A stretch of DNA of 64,000 nucleotides from CAZJBS01 sp964544475 (lineage in GTDB: Bacteria > CLD3 > SB21), in the NCBI GenBank assembly GCA_964544475.1, contig CAZJBS010000017.1:1-64000 (forward strand), in the 5' to 3' direction. Under the pieces are notes generated by a model, which saw only the letters and a list, made by a program, of their open reading frames with translations, was not told the DNA's origin and did not search any database. The translations under genes and the position numbers were made by a program. Shown here one piece after another: positions 1-7,859 of the stretch. Positions within the stretch are counted from its first letter, which is position 1. Each line of letters starts with the position of its first letter.

Positions 1-318
1 TTCCAGCATGCAGATGCACATGGGTTCTTTGTGGAAGCAGACCAGCGCGAGATACAGGGATTTGCCCTGGCTCAAACGGTCGATATTCTGAAGTTCCTCT
101 TCCGGAAACGTGAATACCCAGCTCATGCCTCGCTGGCGCTTCGTCTTGGTACCTTTGGTCCGGTATTTGATGTACAGGATCGCGGCATCATTGATGGTAT
201 ACGCGCACCAGGCTTCGTCTTTGTTGGTCTCGATCATGCGCAAAGATACGGGATGATCGCTGCGGACGAGTTTCGTCAGCACGACGCCGTGATACGCTTC
301 AAAGTCTTTAACGGACAT
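1..318 (-). CDS. Hypothetical protein, truncated by the window edge
   Basis: The frame opens with ATG at 318 on the minus strand, behind a strong AGGAGG ribosome-binding site five bases upstream, and stays open to base 1, so only the first 106 residues are seen. The protein begins MSVKDFEAYHGVVLTKLVRS and looks like a small soluble alpha/beta protein with no signal peptide or membrane segment. I recognise the style of a conserved uncharacterised family but cannot name a function. The clear ribosome-binding site and the absence of stops support a real gene. The antisense frame over the same bases is treated as a shadow. Confidence 0.6.
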   Translation of the reverse strand, partial: MSVKDFEAYHGVVLTKLVRSDHPVSLRMIETNKDEAWCAYTINDAAILYIKYRTKGTKTKRQRGMSWVFTFPEEELQNIDRLSQGKSLYLALVCFHKEPMCICMLE

Positions 319-451
319 GATGTCCTCCTGTGCTTTTTAGGTCATATGAGCTTCACGTCATTTCGGCGGCTTGAAGCCGATGGGCCTTCTCGGTGGACAG
401 AGCGATTCGAATAATCGCCTTATATTCGTACTCATCCTATTCATGATTCAG

Positions 452-487
452 CCGATTCATGGTTCGACTGCGCTCACCATGAATCGG
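452..487. repeat. Perfect 12-bp inverted repeat with 12-nt loop
   Basis: CCGATTCATGGT is followed by a 12-base loop and then its exact reverse complement ACCATGAATCGG. The loop TCGACTGCGCTC resembles the core of the hairpin at 27984-28026, suggesting a dispersed palindromic repeat family. It overlaps the 3' end of the broken ORF6N gene, so it may have replaced that gene's original end. Confidence 0.75.
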
Positions 488-823
488 AGGCTGTTCAGAG
501 CGTCGCGCATGATGGAAATATTCACCTGGATGGCTTTGCGGCTTCTCAATACCGTGGACAGCATGGCCCTGCTCGGTAAAGGCAAAGGGAATGGCGCCTC
601 CAAAGTGGCGCTTTGATGGTATCACATTTTGTGACACCATCTGGCCGACTTCCCTGTCCGAGAGCTGAAACATGTAGTCAGGGGGAAATCGTCTCCTGTT
701 GCGCCTCACGGCCTGCTTCAGCGCCCTCGTCTCGACATCATACAGTCCGGCGAGATGAAAATCCAGCATGACCCGCGCGCCGCGGATTTCGAAAATCTTT
801 TTATGGATGATCTGAAGTTCCAT
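457..823 (-). pseudogene. ORF6N-domain protein, frameshifted and 3'-truncated
   Basis: From ATG at 823 the minus strand encodes an ORF6N (KilA-N-like, phage-type DNA-binding) domain: ELQIIHKKIFEIRGARVML, then LKQAVRRN, RRFPPDYMFQL and PFAFTEQG. After FTEQG near base 565 the homology jumps to the next frame (AMLSTVLRSRKAIQVNISIM), which ends at TGA 457-459. About five bases coding for the expected Val-Ala are missing at the junction. The natural family continues well beyond this point, so the gene is both frameshifted and shortened, with a palindromic repeat sitting across its end. An assembly error could explain the frameshift but not the early end. Such genes are usually of phage or mobile origin. 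Confidence 0.7.
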
Positions 824-894
824 CAGAACACCCATTCCGCCTGGCGGCGTTTCATGATCACCGTCTGTGAGAAGCGCTTGCGCACCGAAACATC

Positions 895-939
895 ACCCCA
901 CCCTGACCCTCCCCTTGAAGGGGAGGGCATGGGTGGGGT
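895..939. repeat. Nested inverted-repeat hairpin (REP/MITE-like)
   Basis: ACCCCACCC at 895 pairs with GGGTGGGGT at 931, and inside it CCCTCCCCTT (907-916) pairs with AAGGGGAGGG (918-927). This CT-rich nested palindrome lies in the gene-free stretch 836-1130 and is of the same style as the larger element at 42955-43194. No open frame or T-tract suggests a gene or an ordinary terminator. Confidence 0.7.
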
Positions 940-1130
940 TGCTGATCGCGCATCATGACAATTGCATTCTGTCACGGGTCTCCATGTAGCGAAGCAGATG
1001 TGACCGGGTTTAGCGCGAAAACCCCGGCCAACAGGGTCCTTTCCGTCTTTCCCGTATCTGATGAGTGGACAGCCACTCATCCCATTTGTCCATGGCCTGT
1101 CATGTGTGATCCATTGATTGAAGTTGGGTG

Positions 1131-1846
1131 TCATTTCATAAACCTGGCTTTCCTGCATATTTTCTTAAACCACTCCAACTTCTTCTCGGGCGTCATGGCA
1201 TCCATCATCTGGTGTCTTGGGGCGATCTCCCGGTTCCAAAATTCGACCATTTCCCCGATCACCTGTTTCGCTTGCTCCATGGTCTGAAACTTCGAATAGC
1301 CTTTCTGACGTAAGTAGGCCTCGGTAGCCACGTTCTGGAACATGGCGACATCGCCCATGGGGCCTTCTCGGCGGGGCTGACCCGTGTCGTCCGAAAGATT
1401 CTTCAGATTGGCAACGGCCATGCGGTTCTTCGGATTTTCGCGTATGGCTTCGCGCCACGCATCCAGCGCCTCCGTTTCCGAAGCTGATCCCACAGCATGA
1501 CTCCCAGGCTATTCCACGCTTCGGACTTGTCCTTATGGCGGTTCGCCGGAGTATGGCGGATGGAAAGGCGGTACCTATTCTCCGCCTCATCGAGACGGTT
1601 TAGCTGCTTGAGTGTCTCCGCGAGCGCATACAGGATGCTGCTGTCATCCGGGAACTTCTCCAGAGCCGCCTCCAAGACTTCGCAGGCCTTGGCCTCGCTG
1701 CCCGTTTCGGCCTCACAGATCGACCACGCCAGATAGACCACCGGATCGTCCGGGCACGACTGAAGAACGGATGGGATCAAACGCAGAGCTTCACTCCATT
1801 TCTTATCATGGATCAAATGCGTTAATCGGGCGAGGTCAGGTTTCAT
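1131..1846 (-). pseudogene. TPR-repeat protein split by a frameshift
   Basis: The ATG at 1846 opens a helical tetratricopeptide protein (motifs WSEALRLIPSVLQSCPDDP, ACEVLEAALEKFPDDSSILYALAETL, AWNSLGVMLWD). Near 1475-1495 the TPR pattern passes into the next frame, which continues with TEALDAWREAIRENPKN and ends at 1131. Read together the two frames give one protein of about 238 residues with three or so TPR units and a helical C-terminus. The single frameshift lies inside a conserved repeat, so either the gene is decaying or the assembly has an indel. TPR proteins act as protein-binding scaffolds; the partner here is unknown. The start lies 16 bases from a scaffold-end repeat. Confidence 0.65.
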
Positions 1847-1862
1847 CTCTCACCCCTGATTC

Positions 1863-2014
1863 ACTGTTCACTGTCTACTGTTCACTGTNNNNNNNNNNNN
1901 NNNNNNNNNNNNNNNNNNNNNNNNNNNNNNNNNNNNNNNNNNNNNNNNNNNNNNNNNNNNNNNNNNNNNNNNNNNNNNNNNNNNNNNNACTGTTCACTGT
2001 CTACTGTTCACTGT
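1863..2014. repeat. Identical 26-nt direct repeats flanking an N gap
   Basis: The 26 bases at 1863-1888 recur exactly at 1989-2014. Each copy is itself built from ACTGTTCACTGT-like subunits. The sequence between is only N. The repeat is the likely reason the assembly broke here, and the two contigs may in fact overlap by this sequence. Confidence 0.85.
1889..1988. other. Scaffold gap of 100 N (nominal size)
   Basis: Exactly 100 N. Both sides carry the same 26-nt sequence, so the true gap may be zero, negative or large. It lies directly 3' of cas6. Confidence 0.95.
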
Positions 2015-2800
2015 TTCAATCATTCCAAACCCCATCGCATTGTCGTTGCCCAGGCCCGAGGTGTAGGCCGTCCGAATCAGGTCCGGGTGCGCGTGAAGCG
2101 AGAAAGGACACTCGAAGGCGCGATTGCGGGATTCGGCCGCCTCGCCTTCCTTGATGGTAATCAGTTTGCTGATGCGGTCCATGCCTCCGCGTTTCCGGAT
2201 GTACGCGCGGTCGGGCGTGAATTCAAAATCCGTCTCCGACTCATCCGGGGCCGGAGTCCCGTTTAAAGATACGAGCTTGTCGAGCAGGTTTTTTCTCAAA
2301 ATTTGAGAAAATTCCGGATGATCGGGCAAAAGATGCTCGGCGCGCATCCGGCCATCTTTGATGTGTGGTTTTTTCAGAAAGATCGGCGACAGGCATGTAA
2401 AACGCATGTCCGTCACAAACGGAGGATCGGGAAGGGTTTCGACCGTGAGGACGCGAAGAATGGTTTCAGGACGAATCAGCCAGAACTGCTGGTGTTCAAA
2501 AAGCCCGATGACGAAGTTCTCCATCGTCGCGGGAAAGGCGAAGGAGACATACCAGGTCAGACGCTTTGGAAAATAAATGCCCGTGCGGTCCGTCCACGGT
2601 TTTGGGGAGGCGAGCAGTTTCGAAAATGTGAAATGTTTGAAGGCTTTGTGGCCGATACCAAATCCTTTTTGGTGCAGCCATCCGGCATGCGTTTCGGACG
2701 CAGCGGCAATGAACCGATACACGACCGCGGAGAGCGCATATTGGTAGTTGTGGGGCAATACGACCTCGCGGTCGCTTTCGAGAGAGAGCCTGAAGCGCAT
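1994..2800 (-). CDS. cas6: CRISPR-associated endoribonuclease Cas6
   Basis: This 268-residue protein has the Cas6 signature: an N-terminal RAMP-type ferredoxin fold with a helix holding candidate catalytic His43 and Lys45 (GWLHQKGFG), the segment HKAFKHFTFSKL, and the C-terminal glycine-rich loop GLGNDNAMGFGMIE at about 249-262. Cas6 cuts the precursor CRISPR transcript within repeats in type I and III systems. No other cas gene and no repeat-spacer array is visible in the window, so it is an orphan here; the scaffold gap lies immediately downstream. The last residues (TVNSRQ) are encoded by the repeat flanking the gap. A promoter fits upstream at 2832-2862. Identity is firm; whether it serves an array elsewhere is unknown. 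Confidence 0.85.
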   Translation of the reverse strand: MRFRLSLESDREVVLPHNYQYALSAVVYRFIAAASETHAGWLHQKGFGIGHKAFKHFTFSKLLASPKPWTDRTGIYFPKRLTWYVSFAFPATMENFVIGLFEHQQFWLIRPETILRVLTVETLPDPPFVTDMRFTCLSPIFLKKPHIKDGRMRAEHLLPDHPEFSQILRKNLLDKLVSLNGTPAPDESETDFEFTPDRAYIRKRGGMDRISKLITIKEGEAAESRNRAFECPFSLHAHPDLIRTAYTSGLGNDNAMGFGMIETVNSRQ

Positions 2801-2831
2801 ATTCTGAGATCCCTCAGGTTTGACCTCGTGG

Positions 2832-2862
2832 TAAAGCTATCGAAGATCGAAGTTAGTGTCAA
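2832..2862 (-). promoter_or_regulatory. Predicted promoter of cas6
   Basis: Read on the minus strand: TTGA, 19 bases, TAGCTTTA, with cas6 starting 32 bases downstream of the second box. It has the same geometry as seven to nine other predicted promoters in this window. Confidence 0.55.
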
Positions 2863-2886
2863 GGTACAGATGAGATTTTTTCCGTC

Positions 2887-2919
2887 AAACTTTCCAAGTT
2901 TCAGAAACCTGGAAAGTTT
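2887..2919. repeat. Palindromic repeat, copy 1
   Basis: AAACTTTCCAAGTTTC and its near-exact reverse complement (one mismatch) surround a single central base. It is a variant of the perfect copy at 3067-3097. Confidence 0.75.
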
Positions 2920-2932
2920 AGACAGGAAGGCT

Positions 2933-2966
2933 CCCAAAAAAAACCCCCCGGGCAAAGCGCCCGGGG
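2933..2966 (-). terminator. Intrinsic terminator of the minus-strand methyltransferase operon
   Basis: On the minus strand an 8-bp stem CCCCGGGC / GCCCGGGG with loop GCTTT is followed by GG and a run of T. It lies about 160 bases beyond the methyltransferase stop, with no minus-strand gene between. Confidence 0.6.
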
Positions 2967-3066
2967 TTCGTAGCCCGGAGGCGTGAGGGAGCCTCCATTA
3001 GTGGGGATGTAATGTAAAGCTATCGAAGGCAAACAGTCAATATTTTCGTTCGAATCGAATCGTCCG

Positions 3067-3097
3067 GACTTTCCAGGTTTCAGAAACCTGGAAAGTC
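3067..3097. repeat. Palindromic repeat, copy 2 (perfect 15-bp arms)
   Basis: GACTTTCCAGGTTTC, one base, then GAAACCTGGAAAGTC, an exact reverse complement. The sequence TGGAAAGTCCG follows and repeats part of the arm. A degenerate half copy lies near 18031-18044. Confidence 0.85.
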
Positions 3098-3124
3098 TGG
3101 AAAGTCCGAAAAGGCAGCCCTATT

Positions 3125-3706
3125 TCAGGATTTCTTCGCCATAAACTGGTATTGCAACATCGTACGGCCCTGGGAGATGATGGTCCATCCGGATTGGTTC
3201 AGAAGAGTCCGGCATTCATTCTCGTCCAGAAGCATCAGCCGGCGGCCAAGGATCCATCGAAGATAGTTCAGAAAACCAGGAGGTGAAAACGTGATCAGCA
3301 GGATGGCGTCCGGCCGGGCCATTCGGTGAAATTCCCTCAACACCACGATGGGCTCGCGGAGGTATTCGGCCACGCCGAGACACAGGATGACATCGAACGT
3401 ATCGTCCGAAAGCCCCGAGTGCTCCAGCGAGCCGACTCTCTTATCGATGTCGGGATGTTCCGGAATCCTTTCCATCATCGACGTCGACGCATCCAGGCAA
3501 ACAAACCTGAACGCCATGTTCTTTTCGAGAAGGCCTTGCGTCACATGGCCGTCACCGCAGCCGGCATCCAGTATCCGCTGGCCGGTGCGCAGTACCGGAT
3601 CGATCATCGCTCGCACGGCTTCCTTTTCCTCTTTCAGAAAGAAGCTGAAAGGATACCGTGCCCGGAATGCCCCATACAGAAATGCAGTGACCCTTCCGAA
3701 TTTCAC
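3125..3706 (-). CDS. SAM-dependent class I methyltransferase
   Basis: 193 residues with the Rossmann methyltransferase motif I ILDAGCGDGHVTQGLL (about 44-59), an acidic motif II (FVCLDAS) and FDVILCLGVAEYL for motif IV. This is the Methyltransf_11/UbiE-like group; the substrate cannot be told from sequence. The start is GTG at 3706, whose bases overlap the TGA stop of a remnant of the tsaC 3' end (TGTGA), so translation was apparently coupled to an upstream tsaC-like frame. That arrangement suggests the original gene order was tsaC followed by this gene, before the signalling module at 3.8-11.4 kb came between them. A terminator lies downstream at 2933-2966. Confidence 0.85.
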   Translation of the reverse strand: MKFGRVTAFLYGAFRARYPFSFFLKEEKEAVRAMIDPVLRTGQRILDAGCGDGHVTQGLLEKNMAFRFVCLDASTSMMERIPEHPDIDKRVGSLEHSGLSDDTFDVILCLGVAEYLREPIVVLREFHRMARPDAILLITFSPPGFLNYLRWILGRRLMLLDENECRTLLNQSGWTIISQGRTMLQYQFMAKKS

Positions 3707-3772
3707 AGGCTGACCCCCGCCGCCTTTCGCAAGCGGTTCATGACGGCAGCTCCGAGACCTTTGGCGTGAATG
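3703..3772 (-). pseudogene. Remnant of the tsaC 3' end, left by an insertion
   Basis: The minus strand reads FIHAKGLGAAVMNRLRKAAG then VSL and stop, matching the C-terminus of the intact tsaC at 11411-12439. The core 3714-3772 equals 11431-11489 at 56 of 59 bases. The stop overlaps the GTG start of the methyltransferase. The fragment probably holds the native end of tsaC, while the intact gene now ends with a different tail (ANIISI). Confidence 0.8.
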
Positions 3773-3787
3773 AAATTTTGCTTGGAC

Positions 3788-4699
3788 CTATTCATGGATC
3801 ACGTCGATAATGACCAGAATCGGATGGCGGGACTCGTTGCGGCTGCCGAAGAATCCCCGCCCACCCTCCATGTTCGAACCGGCAGTTACCCCCGCAATCC
3901 GGTCCAGCGTCCCCTCCGCGAGCGCACGATCGACCGCGACGGTCCGTGAGAATGCGTTTACGACGTAGCGGCCCGCCGAGGGAACATCCGGCCAGAATAT
4001 CGCAAGAGGATTAACGAGAACGTTCTCCCTGTAATCCACATGTAGCGCCGGATTCCAAAATGCATCGACGAGCTTTTCCTCGACGGCCACGGTGTCTCCT
4101 CCGTAATAGACGGTGTCATTGAAAAGAATGGAGAACGAAAACAGACGGGCGGCCGAGTCCACTGCCCATCGAAATACCGGTGGCTGCCAGGACACCACGT
4201 AATGGTAGGACGCATAGAAGATACTGTCCGTTCCGTTCCAATATGAGTGCACGGTGGAATCGACTTTGATTTCGAAAGAAGTTGTGTCGGGCGGGTCGAT
4301 GAGGGACGGTTTTTCGGGAATAACCGTGCTTGCGCCCAGTATCGAGCCGTCCGGCATGAGTACCCGAAGATCATATCTTCCTCCGTCCGTCAGGTTCATC
4401 GGGGCGTGTCCGTCCGTGTATCGCCCTGGGCTTTCCTCCTCCAATAACGTCGTTCCGCCTTCTCCTACAATCTCCACCATCGCACCGCTCACCGTCGTTC
4501 GTATGGAATCCAACTCGTATTCGCCATCCATAACATCCAGGTTGACATACCGCCCCACATGCACTTGTTGGGGAGTCCTCAACGGATCCAGCACACCGGT
4601 GACTTTGTACATCGATGCGCCGTCATAGGAGGGTGACTCATCGCACGACAACGCCAGCGCCAGACAGGCCGCCGCCAGCCAGTTGATCTTAGAACTCAA
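3788..4699 (-). CDS. DUF4249-like outer-membrane-associated lipoprotein
   Basis: About 303 residues if started at TTG 4699, which overlaps the last bases of the TonB receptor gene by 11 nt. It opens with a lipoprotein signal ending in the lipobox LALSC, followed by an extracytoplasmic beta-rich domain (YKVTGVLDPLRTPQQVHVGR, MVEIVGEGGTTL, RYTDGHAPMNLTDGGRYDLRV). DUF4249 proteins are regularly encoded right after TonB receptors in Bacteroidota-like bacteria and are thought to sit on the receptor as an accessory lipoprotein. Here it is the last gene of the signalling module. The open frame extends to 4759, but a start inside the receptor gene with no ribosome-binding site is less likely. Confidence 0.7.
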   Translation of the reverse strand: MSSKINWLAAACLALALSCDESPSYDGASMYKVTGVLDPLRTPQQVHVGRYVNLDVMDGEYELDSIRTTVSGAMVEIVGEGGTTLLEEESPGRYTDGHAPMNLTDGGRYDLRVLMPDGSILGASTVIPEKPSLIDPPDTTSFEIKVDSTVHSYWNGTDSIFYASYHYVVSWQPPVFRWAVDSAARLFSFSILFNDTVYYGGDTVAVEEKLVDAFWNPALHVDYRENVLVNPLAIFWPDVPSAGRYVVNAFSRTVAVDRALAEGTLDRIAGVTAGSNMEGGRGFFGSRNESRHPILVIIDVIHE

Positions 4700-7406
4700 A
4701 ATGCACCCCCAGCGTCGGAATAATGGGCAGACCAATGGCTTTCCGCTTATTGAAGTCACGGTATCTCTCCCCTTCCGGTGTTTGAATCACTTCCTGGCGA
4801 CCGTCGACAGACCAGAAGTACAGCGGATTCGTGCGATAATACACGTTGAGTATGTTGATGAATGGTTTCAACGTCCAGTGTTTGAATTTAGCCGTTTTGA
4901 CGAGGCTGATATCGAGACGATGATACATCGGCATCCGGCCGGCGTAACTCAATGGATCGAGCCCGCTGCCTCCAACGCGAATCCATCCGCCAGAACTCCA
5001 GCTACCGGTCGACGGATCGTACCCATTGTAAGATGTTATGAAATCGTTCGGTTGATACGCCCGTCCGGTGGCAAAAAGCCATCGAAAACCAAGTTCCCAC
5101 GTTTTCGAAAGGGCATACGTGCCTGCCAATGAGAGCGTGTGGCGCTGATCATAGTTGGTATAGTAATAACCGTTGTCAAATGAGCGCCGGGCCCATCCTA
5201 GCGTGTAATACGTTTCGGTCGAGAAGCGCGATCCACGACGCATCCAGGTCAGTTCCAGCCCGTACCCCTGGCCGCGCCCGCTGATGAATACAGGGGATGT
5301 GGCAGTTGCCGTTCTGTTTTTCGACAGGTTTTCAAAGCTCTTGAAGTACGCCTCTGCCGTGAAGCGGTTATGGTCGGAGGGCGTGTAGTCCAGACCGAGA
5401 ATGATGTGCCAGGATTTCTGAAGAGACCGGTTTTTTGTGGAAAAAGGAAGTTCGAGAAAGCCGACATAACCCCTTTCACGGGATGTGAAAAGCGATTGAT
5501 AATAAAGGCCGGTCGAGGCTTTGAATGCGATGGCTTCGGTGTGATCATAACGTACGGTCAGGCGCGGACCCGCCGCCGGTCGTGGTCTGGAACCTTCAAA
5601 CCAGTCCATTCGCAGGCCGGGTCTGACGGTCCAAGAACCCAGACGCCATGTATCCTCGATGTACCAAGCCGCCATCATGAGGTCACGCCGGTATCTGAAA
5701 CTGTCCGGAGGCGAATCAAAAAACGCCTGTATTTCCTCGGTATCATAGGACAGATCATTCCAATAATAGTGAAGTCGTGTGTTCGTAACTTCAATTCCTG
5801 TCAACAAACGATGGGATGAGGCCGCGTCAAATCCGATGTCCCACTTGACCGTCCGGTCCAGGATGATGTTGTCTACTTCGAAAGGATCTCCGTCGGGCAC
5901 GGCATTGAGGCTGTCGACCAGCCGTCGTATGGGATCCGATGCCGACCGGTCGGCGCGGTACGCGCTCGCATTTTCCATGTCATTGACGGCCTGCGTGACA
6001 TATACCGTGACATCGCTGCTCAATCCGTCTTCACGGTGATACGACCAATGTCCACCGGCAATGAAGTTGCTCCAAACAAAACGATTGTCGTCGAGTTTCC
6101 TGTAAGGGAGATATTGCTCGGATCGTGTAGAAGGATTCCAGTTTACCACGCGGGTTGAGTTATGTGCACTGAAATCGTCTGTCGATCCGAATCCGCTGAC
6201 CTGGAGCGTGTGGTTCGCATTGGAGCGAAAGACCAGCTTGCCGTAGAGATCGTAGAATTTGTAAGGAATGGACTCTGGCGCCACACCCAGGTTCTTCCCA
6301 AGCGCCGTCGCCTGATCAAGGTACGTTCGGCGGCCACTGACGAGGTAATACCACCGCCGATACGGCTCACCTTCAACCATGAGCCTGGTACTCAACAAGC
6401 TCACGGTTCCGGCGCCCGACCATTTGTCCCTCGCGTGGTTTCGGCTTTGGACGTCGATAACGGAACTGAGCCGATTTCCGTATCGAGATGAGAACCCTCC
6501 CGATGAGATATGAACATCGCTGATGATGTCCGTATTGAGAATACCGGCGATACCGAAGAGGTGATAGGGTTGATGCACGAGCATGTTATCCAAGAGGATC
6601 AGGTTCTGATCCGGTGTGCCGCCACGGACATACAATTCGTTGGAAATGTCATTGGGGGCGGTCACACCCGGCAGGGTTTGTATGGCTCTGAAGAGGTCCG
6701 GTTCAAGCACACCGGGCTTCATCATGATGTCGCGGCGCGACAGCGCCGTCACGCTCGGCTGGAGATATTCATCCTTCCCACCCGACCGGCCGCTTCGTTC
6801 GCCCGTGATGATCAGTGGCTCACCGGGAATAGGTTCGACGGCAAGGCGCAATGTGTCGAGAACAAGCATCGGCTTGGCAACGGCAAGCGATCGCTCAAGA
6901 ACCCGATAGCCCACCACGGAACACCGGAGGCGGTATACGCCGTAGGGAATACGCGGCAGACGAAACCGGCCTGTGGCATCCGATGTCGTGCCCCACAAAG
7001 TCCCGGTCAAAACAATATTGGCATGGTCCAGGGGTGAAGCATCGGCGGAATCCACGACTACCCCGACCATAGTCGCATGGGAAAGTTCCGTGCCAGGTTC
7101 TTTGTGGAAGAGCACGATGATCCCGCCATCGACAATCCGAAAACCAACCGGCGTCATTTCAAGAATGATCCTCATGGCATCGTCCCGCTTCAGATTTCGA
7201 AAGCGGCACGTGATCCGCACATCGGCAATCGCCTGGTCCACATATGAGAACCGCCATTCAAAAAGCGACTCCAGATCGGCCAGCACGTCGACAAGAGCCC
7301 TGTCATCGCAGGCATAGTCAAACCGCGAATCCGCTGGCTCCTGCCCCACAACGGAGGCAGAGAGCCAAACCAGAACCAATGTCCAATGAACGTATTTTGA
7401 TTTCAT
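4689..7406 (-). CDS. TonB-dependent receptor with N-terminal STN signalling domain
   Basis: 905 residues: signal peptide (1-21), STN (secretin/TonB N-terminal) domain about 30-100 (FDYACDDRALVDVLADLESL), a CarboxypepD-regulatory-like beta domain about 115-195 (DHANIVLTGTLWGTTSDATGRFRL), a plug about 215-325 (LFRAIQTLPGVTAPNDISNELYVRG) and a long 22-strand-type barrel ending in the aromatic residues HFEF. Such receptors take up large ligands across the outer membrane using TonB energy; the STN domain passes a ligand signal to a FecR-type anti-sigma protein. FecR and FecI genes lie upstream in the same module, so autoregulation by the FecI sigma factor is likely. The substrate is unknown. Confidence 0.85.
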   Translation of the reverse strand: MKSKYVHWTLVLVWLSASVVGQEPADSRFDYACDDRALVDVLADLESLFEWRFSYVDQAIADVRITCRFRNLKRDDAMRIILEMTPVGFRIVDGGIIVLFHKEPGTELSHATMVGVVVDSADASPLDHANIVLTGTLWGTTSDATGRFRLPRIPYGVYRLRCSVVGYRVLERSLAVAKPMLVLDTLRLAVEPIPGEPLIITGERSGRSGGKDEYLQPSVTALSRRDIMMKPGVLEPDLFRAIQTLPGVTAPNDISNELYVRGGTPDQNLILLDNMLVHQPYHLFGIAGILNTDIISDVHISSGGFSSRYGNRLSSVIDVQSRNHARDKWSGAGTVSLLSTRLMVEGEPYRRWYYLVSGRRTYLDQATALGKNLGVAPESIPYKFYDLYGKLVFRSNANHTLQVSGFGSTDDFSAHNSTRVVNWNPSTRSEQYLPYRKLDDNRFVWSNFIAGGHWSYHREDGLSSDVTVYVTQAVNDMENASAYRADRSASDPIRRLVDSLNAVPDGDPFEVDNIILDRTVKWDIGFDAASSHRLLTGIEVTNTRLHYYWNDLSYDTEEIQAFFDSPPDSFRYRRDLMMAAWYIEDTWRLGSWTVRPGLRMDWFEGSRPRPAAGPRLTVRYDHTEAIAFKASTGLYYQSLFTSRERGYVGFLELPFSTKNRSLQKSWHIILGLDYTPSDHNRFTAEAYFKSFENLSKNRTATATSPVFISGRGQGYGLELTWMRRGSRFSTETYYTLGWARRSFDNGYYYTNYDQRHTLSLAGTYALSKTWELGFRWLFATGRAYQPNDFITSYNGYDPSTGSWSSGGWIRVGGSGLDPLSYAGRMPMYHRLDISLVKTAKFKHWTLKPFINILNVYYRTNPLYFWSVDGRQEVIQTPEGERYRDFNKRKAIGLPIIPTLGVHFEF

Positions 7407-7418
7407 ACCGGCAAGAGG

Positions 7419-7838
7419 CTACTCTATCGTAAATTCATTGGATGGCAAAATGCCTTCACCCACTTCCATCATCCCGGTTTCCAGCGACAAAAAATAAACG
7501 CCCGGTTCGGCTGAAAATGAAACGGAGTCTTCGACGGAGTCCGGGAATACCACAACCATTGACTGTATCGAATCATGACGGCATGGAGCGTTATAGTAGC
7601 CGTCCCACCCGCTATACGACTTCTTCATAACGCTGATCCCCAGGTGCCCGTCATCACACTTTGAGACCACATAAGCGCCACCGTCGGCGCTATAAACAGA
7701 AAAAGTGACGGCCTCAGACGGCGCATACTGGTTCCTGATTGTTCGAATGCGCAGGCCGAAAGTGTATTCTTCCCGCTCGTTGCACGTCACGAGTGCGGTC
7801 ATCAGCAGAACAACACATACGATGCGATTCATTTTCAT
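7419..7838 (-). CDS. Small predicted lipoprotein
   Basis: 139 residues from ATG 7838, chosen because GGGAG lies five bases upstream; a GTG at 7844 and an ATG at 7832 are alternatives. The N-terminus is a lipoprotein-type signal (VVLLMTALVTCNE) and the remainder a single beta-sandwich-like domain with SEAVTFSVYS and FPDSVEDSVSFSAEPGVYFLSL. The pattern suggests an immunoglobulin-like fold, but no family is recognised. It sits 12 bases upstream of the TonB receptor gene, so it is probably part of the same operon and exported to the periplasm or outer membrane. Confidence 0.6.
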   Translation of the reverse strand: MKMNRIVCVVLLMTALVTCNEREEYTFGLRIRTIRNQYAPSEAVTFSVYSADGGAYVVSKCDDGHLGISVMKKSYSGWDGYYNAPCRHDSIQSMVVVFPDSVEDSVSFSAEPGVYFLSLETGMMEVGEGILPSNEFTIE

Positions 7839-7859
7839 CTCCACTCCCTGGCTTTTTTC

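Larger units (their letters stand above)
2831..3028. repeat. 15-bp direct repeats bracketing a palindrome-rich insert
   Basis: GTAAAGCTATCGAAG occurs at 2831-2845 and again at 3014-3028. The 168 bases between hold a terminator-like hairpin and a palindromic repeat but no gene. The left copy contains the -7 box of the cas6 promoter. The arrangement looks like a small insertion that duplicated 15 bases. Together with 3029-3124 this is the gene-free stretch between cas6 and the methyltransferase. Confidence 0.55.

Noticed and set aside
1863..2014. ACTGTTCACTG-type repeats beside cas6 as a CRISPR array
   Set aside because: The units are short tandem subrepeats without spacers; no 28-37-nt repeat with unique spacers is visible on either side of the gap.
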